A DNA stretch of 7,209 nt from Rikenellaceae bacterium (lineage in GTDB: Bacteria; Bacteroidota; Bacteroidia; Bacteroidales; UBA932), in assembly GCA_900769885.1 (NCBI GenBank), contig CAAGIG010000028.1, positions 1 to 7,209 of the forward strand. The letters run 5' to 3'. Positions 1-6,603 of the stretch are shown one piece after another (positions within the stretch are counted from its first letter, which is position 1; the number at the start of each line of letters is the position of its first letter). A program made the position numbers and the translations under genes. The notes below the pieces were generated by a model. The model had not been told where the DNA came from, made no database searches, and saw nothing but the letters and a program-made list of their open reading frames with translations.

Positions 1-1073
1 AACTATCATTGTATTACGGTATAGGTTGTTATGTTTCTAAGAACTCTCGTGGGGATTTTTGGGGCAAAGGTGCAATAGAAACCATTAGCGAACGATTGCA
101 GAAAGAATTACCGGGACTTCGAGGGTTCTCTGCTGCAAACATCAAATTTATGCGTCAATTCTATGAGGCTTGGTGCGAGGACTTGAAATCGCTAACTGCG
201 GTTAGCGGATTAGGTGATGATAAATCGCTAACTGCGATTAGCGGATTAGGTGATGATAAATCGCTAACTGCGATTAGCGAAATAGATACGCAGTTATTGT
301 TTCCTTGCGAAAGCCCTCAAAAAGAGAATTTTGATGTTGCTTCCTTCTTGGGATTGGGATTCACGCATCATATGATTATTGTTCGTAAGACCAATTCTCT
401 TGCAGAACGTCTTTTCTACATTCGTCAAGCCTTTGCGAATAAATGGAGTAAAGAGGTATTGACTGCAAGAATAGAGGATGATTTGTTTAATCATCAAGGT
501 GAAATTGCTAATAACTTCATACAAAAGATTCCAGATGCCCGTCAATCATTGAAAGCAATAGAAATGTTCAAAGATGAATATCTGTTGGATTTTATTAATG
601 TGGAAGAACTTGGGGAGCGCGATAAAGAGGATATCGATGAACGGGTTATAGAGCAGGAAATCATACACAACATTAAGAAATTCATTCTTACCTTTGGACG
701 TGATTTTGCATTTGTAGGAAATCAGTACAAGTTAGAGGTGCACGGAGTGGAGCATTTCCCTGACTTGATTTTCTTTAACCGAGAATTAAATGCTCTTGTG
801 GTAATTGAATTAAAGAAAGGCGCGTTCAAATCTTCTTATTTGGGACAATTATGCACCTATCTTCGTTTGGTAGATGACCAAATGCGTAAGCCACACGAAA
901 ATCCATCAATCGGCATAGTGCTATGTAAGAGTGCGGACAAAAAGTATGTGGAGTACGTAATCCAAGACTACGACAAGCCATTAGGAGTTGCGACATACAA
1001 GACTTCGGATGAGATGCCAGAGAAATTAAAAAAGGCATTGCCTAACATAGAAGAATTAAAGAAACTACTATAA
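1..1073 (+). CDS. DUF1016/YhcG-family PD-(D/E)XK nuclease, 5'-truncated by window edge
   Basis: About 355 codons are visible. The frame is open to the left edge, so the true start lies upstream; the TTG at position 9 encodes an internal Leu rather than a start. The opening residues (LYYGIGCYVS..., then WGKGAIE and LPGLRGFSAANIKFMRQFYEAW) match the N-terminal DUF1016 domain of YhcG proteins, which usually begin some 20-30 residues earlier. Numbering from position 9, residues 60-90 are a repeat-bearing linker. FLGLGFTHHM then opens the C-terminal part, which holds a PD-(D/E)XK nuclease core: Pro251-Asp252, then Glu267-Leu-Lys269, with a downstream LGQL helix. All core catalytic residues are present, so the enzyme looks intact. 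Family members are predicted DNA nucleases often found beside type I restriction-modification genes or in defence islands. Such neighbours, if any, lie left of this window. The specific function is not established. Confidence 0.9.
   Translation, partial: LSLYYGIGCYVSKNSRGDFWGKGAIETISERLQKELPGLRGFSAANIKFMRQFYEAWCEDLKSLTAVSGLGDDKSLTAISGLGDDKSLTAISEIDTQLLFPCESPQKENFDVASFLGLGFTHHMIIVRKTNSLAERLFYIRQAFANKWSKEVLTARIEDDLFNHQGEIANNFIQKIPDARQSLKAIEMFKDEYLLDFINVEELGERDKEDIDERVIEQEIIHNIKKFILTFGRDFAFVGNQYKLEVHGVEHFPDLIFFNRELNALVVIELKKGAFKSSYLGQLCTYLRLVDDQMRKPHENPSIGIVLCKSADKKYVEYVIQDYDKPLGVATYKTSDEMPEKLKKALPNIEELKKLL
186..279 (+). repeat. 36-bp in-frame tandem repeat with an internal palindrome, 2.6 copies
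   Basis: Copies lie at 186-221, 222-257 and 258-279 (partial). The first two differ at one base (G/A, giving Val or Ile). Each full unit encodes 12 residues, KSLTA(V/I)SGLGDD, so copy-number change preserves the reading frame. Each unit contains a dyad: CGCTAAC-TGCG-GTTAGCG at 190-207 is a perfect 7-bp stem with a 4-base loop. The versions at 226-243 and 262-279 keep six outer pairs and have an A in place of the innermost G. The repeat falls between the N-terminal DUF1016 domain and the central region of the nuclease gene, a position that probably tolerates length variation. Confidence 0.93.
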
Positions 1074-1171
1074 ATAAGAACGGTTGTATCTTGTTACCCA
1101 ATTTCCAAGCAATCCGAATAACCGTTTAATTCTAAGATAATTGCAAATTCTGCGATTTTTTGCATTATAAA

Positions 1172-1208
1172 AGAGGCAATATGGAGCGTGATAGTCCGTA
1201 TTGCCTCT
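1172..1208 (-). terminator. Intrinsic terminator of the dehydrogenase gene, possibly bidirectional
   Basis: A hairpin pairs A1172-A1181 (AGAGGCAATA) with T1199-T1208 (TATTGCCTCT), giving 10 perfect base pairs. A T/G mismatch follows, then three more pairs (GGA 1183-1185 with TCC 1195-1197) around a 9-base loop. Read on the minus strand it lies about 20 bp past the dehydrogenase stop and is followed by UUUUAU, as expected for Rho-independent termination. On the plus strand the tail is only UCUUG, so it would be a weaker terminator for the convergent nuclease gene. Confidence 0.75.
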
Positions 1209-1228
1209 CTTGTAGATTGGATTTCTAA

Positions 1229-1990
1229 TTACTGTTTGCGATAGCTGATTGTTCCGGTTGCCTGATTGGTCGGCATTACAAGAACTTCTGCAATCTGAAC
1301 GTGTGCGGGGGCACTCGCTGCATAATATGCCACCTCTGCAATATCTGCTCCGCAAAGGGGCTGGATTCCTTTGTAGAAGGCATCAGCTTTCTCTTTGTCC
1401 CCTCTGTATCTTGTTACTGAGAAGTTGGTTTCCACCATTCCCGGTTTGATGTTGGTGACCCTTAGTGGTGTATCTACCAAGTCGATACGAAGTCCGTCTG
1501 AAAGAGCTTTAACGGCCGCTTTTGTTGCACAATAAACACTTCCTCCGGGATATGCTGCATCGCCTGCGATAGAACCTATATTAATAATGTGTCCGGCACC
1601 GCGCTCTACCATTGCGGGAACTACCATTCTGGTCATTGCCAGAAGGGCTCTGATATTGGTGTCGATCATAATGTCCCATTCGTCAAGACTTCCTTCGAAT
1701 TCTTTATCCACGCCAAATACAAGGCCTGCATTATTAATCAAAACATCAATATTTTTCCATTTTCCTTCAAGAGAATCTACAGCAGAACGCATCGCCTCTC
1801 TGTCGCGAACGTCAAAAGGGAGCAACAGAACATCCACGCCCAAAGCAACAAGTTCATTTTTAATCTCTTCCATAAGTTCAACCTTTCTTCCGTTGAGGAT
1901 AATGTCGGCACCCATTGATGCAAACTTATGTGCGCAGGCTCTTCCGATTCCACTGGTTGCACCAGTAATAAGGACAATTTTATTTTTCAT
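1229..1990 (-). CDS. SDR-family NAD(P)-dependent oxidoreductase, YdfG-like
   Basis: This is a 253-residue classical short-chain dehydrogenase, the usual family length. The Rossmann glycine motif TGATSGIG is at residues 9-16, Asp60 is the adenine-contact position, NNAG is at 86-89, Asn112 and Ser140 are catalytic, and Tyr153-x3-Lys157 is the active-site pair. Arg35 after the second strand (NGR) favours NADPH over NADH. The segments MIDTN, MVERGAGHIINIGS, IKPG and the ending PAHVQIAEVLVMPTNQ resemble E. coli YdfG, an NADP-dependent 3-hydroxy acid dehydrogenase and malonic semialdehyde reductase. The substrate here cannot be read from sequence. The protein is probably cytosolic. The gene appears monocistronic, is divergent from the phosphate transporter gene, and ends at the hairpin at 1172-1208. 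The ATG at 1990 places the glycine motif at the normal distance from the N-terminus; no strong ribosome binding site precedes it. Confidence 0.93.
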   Translation of the reverse strand: MKNKIVLITGATSGIGRACAHKFASMGADIILNGRKVELMEEIKNELVALGVDVLLLPFDVRDREAMRSAVDSLEGKWKNIDVLINNAGLVFGVDKEFEGSLDEWDIMIDTNIRALLAMTRMVVPAMVERGAGHIINIGSIAGDAAYPGGSVYCATKAAVKALSDGLRIDLVDTPLRVTNIKPGMVETNFSVTRYRGDKEKADAFYKGIQPLCGADIAEVAYYAASAPAHVQIAEVLVMPTNQATGTISYRKQ

Positions 1991-1999
1991 ATTTCCGAT

Positions 2000-2028
2000 T
2001 TGAATTGATTTTGTAATAGCTTTGTAAT
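2000..2028 (+). promoter_or_regulatory. Pho-box-like 11-bp-phased direct repeats upstream of the phosphate transporter
   Basis: Two identical heptamers, TTGTAAT at 2011-2017 and 2022-2028, are separated by AGCT. The identity extends to 9 bp as TTTGTAATA. A degenerate third copy, TTGAATT at 2000-2006, sits exactly 11 bp further upstream. The E. coli Pho box consists of 7-bp CTGTCAT repeats separated by about 4 bp and placed about 10 bp before the -10 box; this array has the same spacing, and its half-site matches CTGTCAT at 5 of 7 positions. The last repeat ends 10 bp before the candidate -7 box at 2039. A PhoB-type regulator is encoded in the operon downstream. The repeats are seen directly; the binding protein is inferred. 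Confidence 0.55.
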
Positions 2029-2038
2029 ATCAGCACTC

Positions 2039-2046
2039 TATTTTTG
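2039..2046 (+). promoter_or_regulatory. Candidate -7 promoter box for the phosphate operon
   Basis: TATTTTTG matches the Bacteroidota -7 consensus TAnnTTTG at every fixed position and lies 26 bp before the transporter ATG, implying a short leader. No TTTG element sits at the normal -33 distance: the two nearby TTTG copies belong to the direct repeats and are 14 and 25 bp away. This fits a promoter that depends on an activator bound to those repeats. No transcription start has been measured. Confidence 0.45.
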
Positions 2047-2055
2047 CTGAAGAAA

Positions 2056-2063
2056 CAAAATTA
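2056..2063 (-). promoter_or_regulatory. Candidate -7 box for the divergent dehydrogenase gene
   Basis: On the minus strand this reads TAATTTTG, a full match to TAnnTTTG, about 65 bp before the dehydrogenase start. No clear TTTG lies about 20 bp further upstream on that strand, where it would fall inside the start of the transporter gene. The call therefore rests on the -7 box alone and could be chance in AT-rich DNA. Confidence 0.25.
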
Positions 2064-2072
2064 GACAAAATT

Positions 2073-4331
2073 ATGGAATTTATCTACATTGGAATCATCG
2101 TTTTCCTTTTTATCCTTGCGGTCTCAGACCTGATCGTGGGTGTAAGTAACGATGCGGTTAATTTTCTAAATTCTGCAGTGGGTGCAAAGACTGCAAAATT
2201 CAAAACAATTATGATTATTGCTGCAGTGGGGGTTTTCGCTGGAGCAATAATGAGCAATGGTATGATGGACATTGCCAGACACGGTATCTATCAGCCCCAA
2301 TATTTCACATTTGCAGAGCTTATGTGTATAATGCTGGCAGTGATGGTTACCGATGTGTTGCTGTTGGATGCTTTCAATACAATGGGTATGCCAACATCGA
2401 CTACAGTATCGCTTGTATTTGAACTTCTTGGAGGTACTGTTGCATTGGCAATCATTAAGAATGTGACATCTGACGGAGCTTTGACTTTTGCACAAATGAT
2501 TAACACAGATAAGGCACTTTCGGTGGTTCTGGGTATCTTCCTTTCTATAGCAATCGCATTCTTCTTCGGTATGCTTGTCCAATGGATTACCCGTATGATA
2601 TTTACCTTTAATTATAAGAGAAACCTCAAATGGTTCGCAGGACTCTTCGGCGGAGTAGCAGTAACCTCAATCCTCTACTTTATGGTTATCAAGGGTCTTA
2701 AAGACTCCTCGTTTATGACTCCCGAGAATATGGCCTTTGTTAAAGAAAATACCACTGCTATCCTTTTGGGCTTCTTCATTATAAGTACAGTTTTGATGCA
2801 AATTCTCCATTGGTGCAAAATCAATATTTTCAAAGTGATTGTACTTATCGGAACCTTTGCCCTGGCAATGGCATTTGCGGGTAATGACCTTGTGAACTTT
2901 ATCGGTGTTCCATTGGCAGGACTTTCAGCATTCCAGGATTATTCGGCAAATGGAGCGGCAGCCGGAGTGGATGGATTTTTGATGGAGTCATTGACAGGCC
3001 CTGCAAAAACTCCTGTGATATATCTGATAGCTGCCGGAGCAATAATGGTATTTGCCCTTGTAACTTCAAAGAAAGCCAAGAATGTAATCAAGACATCTGT
3101 AAACCTTTCAAAACAAGATGATTCGGATGAAATGTTCGGTTCGAGCGCAGTAGCTCGTCGTCTTGTACAAGAGAGCAGTTCAATGGCAGGCTGGGTGATA
3201 AAAGTTAGCCCTGCACCTGTGAAGAAGTGGATGGATGCAAGATTTAACAAAGATGAGATTATCCTCGAGGAAGGTGCGGCATTTGACCAGCTAAGGGCGG
3301 CTGTAAATCTTGTAATGGCAGCGATGCTAATTGCCCTCGGTACATCATTGAAACTACCTCTATCTACCACTTTTGTAACATTTATGGTGGCAATGGGTTC
3401 TTCATTGGCAGACCGTGCCTGGAGCAGGGAGAGTGCCGTATTCAGAGTAACAGGTATGATTTCTGTCATCGGTGGCTGGTTGCTTACAGCAGTTGCAGCA
3501 TTTATCTTCTGTTTCATTGTAACTTTGGGAATGTTCTACGGAGGAACAGTTGTGATGATAATCCTCTCAGCAGTAGCTTTGTTCCTGATTATCAGAAGCA
3601 ATTTGAAATTCAAAGAATCAACTCAGCAAAAAGAGGATGACATCTTTGCAGAGATTGTAAATACAGATGATTCTACAAAGGTGTGGTCATTGATGAAGCA
3701 ACACGTTGAGAAGAATATCCTCCATCAGATGGACAATACAGCAGAGACCTACAGTCAGTTTATTGATGCCCTTTTGACAGAGAACAGAAAAGGATTCAGA
3801 AAATTACAATCCTCACTTGCTGGCCAAATGCTTTATTTCAAAACTACCCGCCGCAAAGAGATTATCGCATTGAAGAAATGTGATCCAATGATTTCAATTC
3901 AGGCAAATACCTGGTTCCACGTCTCATCAAACAATACAATCCAAATGATGTATGCTCTGAAGCGTGTTATAGAACCTTGCAAAGACCATATTGAAAACAA
4001 TTTCAATTCACTTCCTGAGGAATGTAAGGAGGAGTTGCTTGTGGTGAGAGAATCGTTGATTGGACTTTTGAGAAAAGGTTCTCAATATTCAATCTCTCTG
4101 AAAAACGGCTCAGGAGAAAGTCCGGTGGCAATTGTTAAAGAGATATCAACATTCAAAGCCTCTATTACTGAGAGACTTGAACAAAATTTGATCAAGTTCA
4201 GAGGAGATAGTGGCAATGCGAATATCAGCACTTATATGTTATATCAGACAGTGCTTCAGGAGAGCCAGCAGATAGCAGATTCATTGAAACATTTGTTGCG
4301 GGCATATTATAAATTGTATTCTATCAAATAG
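2073..4331 (+). CDS. PiT-family inorganic phosphate transporter with C-terminal PhoU-like domain
   Basis: This 752-residue protein has two parts. Residues 1 to about 510 are a polytopic inner-membrane permease with the PiT inverted repeat. The first half carries GVSNDAVNFLNSAVG near 23-37 and PTSTT at 107-111; the second carries GNDLVNFIGVP from 270 and LPLSTT at 428-433. A charged cytoplasmic loop (about 345-410) separates membrane blocks. PiT proteins import phosphate, usually as metal-phosphate with H+ or with Na+. After the last hydrophobic segment (about 485-508) comes a roughly 230-residue, soluble, mostly helical region resembling PhoU or the PiT-associated PhoU-like regulators. E. coli PitA lacks this region and is about 500 residues long. 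The tail probably senses or gates transport in the cytosol. The gene is first in a probable operon with a PhoB-like regulator (26-bp gap) and a kinase, behind Pho-box-like repeats. The permease call is firm; the tail call rests on position, length and helical character. Confidence 0.92.
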   Translation: MEFIYIGIIVFLFILAVSDLIVGVSNDAVNFLNSAVGAKTAKFKTIMIIAAVGVFAGAIMSNGMMDIARHGIYQPQYFTFAELMCIMLAVMVTDVLLLDAFNTMGMPTSTTVSLVFELLGGTVALAIIKNVTSDGALTFAQMINTDKALSVVLGIFLSIAIAFFFGMLVQWITRMIFTFNYKRNLKWFAGLFGGVAVTSILYFMVIKGLKDSSFMTPENMAFVKENTTAILLGFFIISTVLMQILHWCKINIFKVIVLIGTFALAMAFAGNDLVNFIGVPLAGLSAFQDYSANGAAAGVDGFLMESLTGPAKTPVIYLIAAGAIMVFALVTSKKAKNVIKTSVNLSKQDDSDEMFGSSAVARRLVQESSSMAGWVIKVSPAPVKKWMDARFNKDEIILEEGAAFDQLRAAVNLVMAAMLIALGTSLKLPLSTTFVTFMVAMGSSLADRAWSRESAVFRVTGMISVIGGWLLTAVAAFIFCFIVTLGMFYGGTVVMIILSAVALFLIIRSNLKFKESTQQKEDDIFAEIVNTDDSTKVWSLMKQHVEKNILHQMDNTAETYSQFIDALLTENRKGFRKLQSSLAGQMLYFKTTRRKEIIALKKCDPMISIQANTWFHVSSNNTIQMMYALKRVIEPCKDHIENNFNSLPEECKEELLVVRESLIGLLRKGSQYSISLKNGSGESPVAIVKEISTFKASITERLEQNLIKFRGDSGNANISTYMLYQTVLQESQQIADSLKHLLRAYYKLYSIK

Positions 4332-4344
4332 TATAAATTACTAT
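4328..4344. repeat. Perfect inverted repeat spanning the transporter stop codon
   Basis: ATAGTA and TACTAT flank the 5-base spacer TAAAT, making a 17-bp dyad that includes the transporter stop (4329-4331) and ends 13 bp before the response-regulator start. It could be an operator or a weak RNA hairpin affecting expression between the first and second genes. It is entirely A/T except for one pair and has no T-run, so it is not a terminator. Function is unknown. Confidence 0.4.
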
Positions 4345-4357
4345 CTTCGCTGTCAAT

Positions 4358-5071
4358 ATGAAACAACGGATTTTGATAGTTGACGACGAAGAATCAATAT
4401 GCGAGATACTTCAATTCAATCTTGAAGCATCCGGGTATCAGACGGTCGTAGTTCACAGTGCGGAAGAGGCGCTTGAACTCGACCTTTCTGTTTTTGATCT
4501 GATACTTCTCGATGTTATGATGGGTAAGATGAGCGGCTTTAGGATGGCAAAAATTTTAAAGGAGAACCCTAAAACTGCATCCGTACCCATAATTTTCTGT
4601 TCTGCAATGGGCTCAGAGGATAGCAAAATCTCGGGCCTCGATATTGGGGCTGACGACTATATCCCAAAACCATTCTCTGTAAGGGAGGTTATTGCACGGG
4701 TCAAAAGTGTTCTCAGACGCTATTCATATTCCCAATCCCAGGTAACAAGTTCCACACTACTCACCGCAGAGGGAGAATCTGAAATTTATACTTTTGAACA
4801 ACTTGTAGTGGATGTCACAAAATATAAATGTACAATCGCCTCAGAGGAAATTTCCTTGACCAAAAAGGAGATGGAACTTCTTATTCTATTTCTCAAAAAC
4901 AAAGGGCGGGTTCTCTCCAGGGAAGACATTATCTCCAAGTTATGGAGTGACGACACAATGGTCTTTGACAGAACAATCGATGTCAATATTACACGTTTGC
5001 GTAAAAAAATAGGAGAGTATGGCAAGCATATTGTAACAAGACAAGGATTTGGATATGGTTTTGATATTTAA
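4358..5071 (+). CDS. PhoB/OmpR-family response regulator
   Basis: This 237-residue protein has the standard two-domain build. The receiver domain (about 3-120) has the acidic pocket Asp9-Asp10, the phospho-acceptor Asp52 (LLDVMM), Ser82, Tyr101 and Lys104 in the conserved KPF motif, so it should be phosphorylatable. The OmpR-type winged-helix DNA-binding domain (about 140-237) shows LTKKEMELL, the RVLSREDIISKLW helix, the recognition-helix region DRTIDVNITRLRKKI and the terminal wing TRQGFGYGF. It lies between a phosphate transporter and a histidine kinase, 26 bp and 11 bp away, so it is probably the PhoB-like output of a phosphate-responsive two-component system, with the repeats at 2000-2028 as a likely target. 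Orthology to PhoB is inferred from context; Bacteroidota have several OmpR-type regulators that look alike. The ATG at 4358 is the natural start, with no Shine-Dalgarno sequence. Confidence 0.93.
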   Translation: MKQRILIVDDEESICEILQFNLEASGYQTVVVHSAEEALELDLSVFDLILLDVMMGKMSGFRMAKILKENPKTASVPIIFCSAMGSEDSKISGLDIGADDYIPKPFSVREVIARVKSVLRRYSYSQSQVTSSTLLTAEGESEIYTFEQLVVDVTKYKCTIASEEISLTKKEMELLILFLKNKGRVLSREDIISKLWSDDTMVFDRTIDVNITRLRKKIGEYGKHIVTRQGFGYGFDI

Positions 5072-5082
5072 CAATTGTCAAT

Positions 5083-5982
5083 ATGTGGTGGATCAGGAAC
5101 AGAAAGAGAAATATCTCAATGTTGGAGGAGTTCGTTTATCTTACAGAGAAGGGAACTCCTGTGGGCAGTGATTTTGGAAAATTTGGTGATGATAAGCTTG
5201 GGCGGTTGCTAAACAGACTTTTAAGTGCTTACCGTCGTGATAGAATGTACAAAGACTCTATGTCTGTGCAGCGGGAAAAGGTGGTAATGGATGCCCAGGA
5301 AAATATCAGAAGGAAGAAACAACTTACCCAGAATATAAGTCACGAATTGAAGACCCCTGTAAGTTCTATAAATGGGTATCTTGATACAATTCTATCCAAT
5401 GAAGATATGGATAGGGGGCAAATGCTCTATTTTATAGAAAAGGCATACGGGCAGTCCCAAAGGTTGACTGAACTTCTCAACGATTTGTCGACTATTACCC
5501 GAATCGAGGAGGCTCCTGAACAAATAGAGAAAGAGGAGTGCCTTCTCTCTGAATTGATTACTGAGGTTGTTGCAGATATTGAAAATAGCATCTCTAAGGA
5601 GGGTTGTTCGATAGTGTGTGATTTTCCGGGGGATATGATGATTATGGGTAATAGAGGATTGCTGCAGTCGATTTTCCACAATCTTCTCGAGAATGCGATG
5701 TTGTACTCTCAGGCGACAAGAATCGATCTTCAAATGACTTCATTTGAGAATGGAAAATATACCTTTATAATAAAGGACAATGGTGTAGGGGTCGATCCAA
5801 AACATCTTCCTTTACTTTTTGAGAGGTTTTACAGGGTAGACAAGGGGAGAAGCAGAAAACTTGGGGGAACAGGTCTTGGACTCTCAATCGTAAAAAATGC
5901 AGTAGTTCTCCACTCTGGAGAGATTCGTGCAGAGTCAGTAAAAAGTGGAGGCCTCGCCTTTATTTTTACCCTTTCCAGATAA
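5083..5982 (+). CDS. PhoR-like sensor histidine kinase without visible membrane segments
   Basis: This 299-residue kinase starts 11 bp after the regulator stop. An in-frame TGA at 5062-5064 rules out a longer N-terminus. Residues 1-36 are short and begin with a basic stretch (WWIRNRKR). Residues 37-80 form a charged helical, coiled-coil-like linker. The HisKA dimerisation domain follows, with phospho-acceptor His87 in SHELKTP, then an ATPase domain with an N box (Asn200 and Asn204 in NLLENA), G1 (DNGVG 232-236), an F box (LFERFYRVD 245-253) and G2 (GGTGLGL 261-267). All catalytic motifs are intact. The FYRVD...GGTGLGLSIVK stretch is typical of PhoR-type kinases. No transmembrane helix, HAMP or PAS domain is seen, whereas PhoR proteins usually have at least a membrane anchor and a PAS domain. 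It is probably the cytosolic partner of the adjacent regulator, and it may receive its signal from the transporter's PhoU-like tail. Confidence 0.9.
   Translation: MWWIRNRKRNISMLEEFVYLTEKGTPVGSDFGKFGDDKLGRLLNRLLSAYRRDRMYKDSMSVQREKVVMDAQENIRRKKQLTQNISHELKTPVSSINGYLDTILSNEDMDRGQMLYFIEKAYGQSQRLTELLNDLSTITRIEEAPEQIEKEECLLSELITEVVADIENSISKEGCSIVCDFPGDMMIMGNRGLLQSIFHNLLENAMLYSQATRIDLQMTSFENGKYTFIIKDNGVGVDPKHLPLLFERFYRVDKGRSRKLGGTGLGLSIVKNAVVLHSGEIRAESVKSGGLAFIFTLSR
5939..5968. terminator. Candidate bidirectional terminator hairpin inside the 3' end of the kinase gene
   Basis: AGGC (5949-5952) pairs with GCCT (5956-5959) across a 3-base loop, and TAAAAA (5939-5944) pairs with TTTTTA (5963-5968) outside a small internal loop. 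Read on the plus strand the hairpin is followed by a U-run. Read on the minus strand, past the rnhB stop at 5989, it is also followed by a U-run. Only 6 bp separate the convergent stop codons, so any terminator must lie inside a coding region. The GC core is short, so strength is uncertain. Confidence 0.4.
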
Positions 5983-5988
5983 AGTTTA

Positions 5989-6594
5989 TCAGAACAGTAC
6001 CGGGTCGGGCAATAGTTTATAACTCTGGCGGTGATGAGGGGTTATCCCATATTTCAGGATAGCCTCCCGATGCTCTTTTGTCGGATAGCCGCAATTCTTT
6101 TCCCATCCGTATTGGGGGTACTCTTTAGCGAGTTCCCGCATATAATCATCTCTGTATGTCTTTGCGAGGATGGATGCAGCAGCTATTGAGCAATATTTCC
6201 CATCTCCCTTGATGATACATTGGTGGGGAATGGTCTTTCCTTCTTTTATATAAGGTTTGAATTTGTTTCCGTCTACGATTATATGTTCAGGAGTGACTCC
6301 AAGTGCGTTGATGGCACGATGCATTCCTTCGATGGATGCATTAAGAATGTTGATTTGGTCAATCTCTTCAGGGGATACTGCGACGACCGAAAAATAAAGA
6401 GCCTCTTTCTCTATCACATCTCGAAGACGCAAACGAAGTTTTTCTGAACACTGTTTCGAGTCATTCAGGGATGGAATAGAGATATTTTCTGGCAATATGA
6501 CGGCTGCAGCGAAGACTGGTCCGGCAAGACAACCTCTACCAGCTTCATCGCAGCCGGTCTCTATGCAATTTTCTTTCAGAAATGGAAGTAGCAT
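5989..6594 (-). CDS. rnhB: Ribonuclease HII
   Basis: This 201-residue protein, normal for the family, cleaves the RNA strand of RNA-DNA hybrids and starts removal of ribonucleotides misincorporated into DNA. The signature GCDEAGRGCLAGPV is at 14-27 with metal-binding Asp16 and Glu17. LNDSK follows at 43-47. Asp107 in IIVDGN and Asp130 in IIKGDGK complete the four acidic catalytic residues, and the adjoining SIAAASILAKTYRD is the conserved helix of bacterial RNase HII. The end, HHRQSYKLL, is also typical. The ATG at 6594 puts the DEAGRG motif at the usual distance from the N-terminus. The gene lies 9 bp downstream of the XRE regulator on the same strand, so the two are probably co-transcribed, and it converges tail to tail on the kinase gene. 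Confidence 0.97.
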   Translation of the reverse strand: MLLPFLKENCIETGCDEAGRGCLAGPVFAAAVILPENISIPSLNDSKQCSEKLRLRLRDVIEKEALYFSVVAVSPEEIDQINILNASIEGMHRAINALGVTPEHIIVDGNKFKPYIKEGKTIPHQCIIKGDGKYCSIAAASILAKTYRDDYMRELAKEYPQYGWEKNCGYPTKEHREAILKYGITPHHRQSYKLLPDPVLF

Positions 6595-6603
6595 AATGAA
6601 ATG

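Noticed and set aside
9..11. TTG at position 9 as the true start of the DUF1016 gene.
   Set aside because: The frame is open to the window edge and the residues there fall inside the conserved N-terminal domain, so the gene continues upstream.
186..279. The 36-bp repeats as a CRISPR array.
   Set aside because: Copies are directly adjacent with no spacers and are in frame within a protein gene.
1079..1126. Inverted repeat AACGGTT / AACCGTT just after the nuclease stop, considered as its terminator or a recombination site.
   Set aside because: The loop is 34 bases with little internal pairing and there is no T-run. It lacks the core sites expected of an integron attC, so no function can be supported.
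1587..2003. Long open frames opposite the dehydrogenase gene, and similar antisense frames over the transporter and kinase genes.
   Set aside because: They are shadows of well-supported genes and their translations show no recognisable domains.
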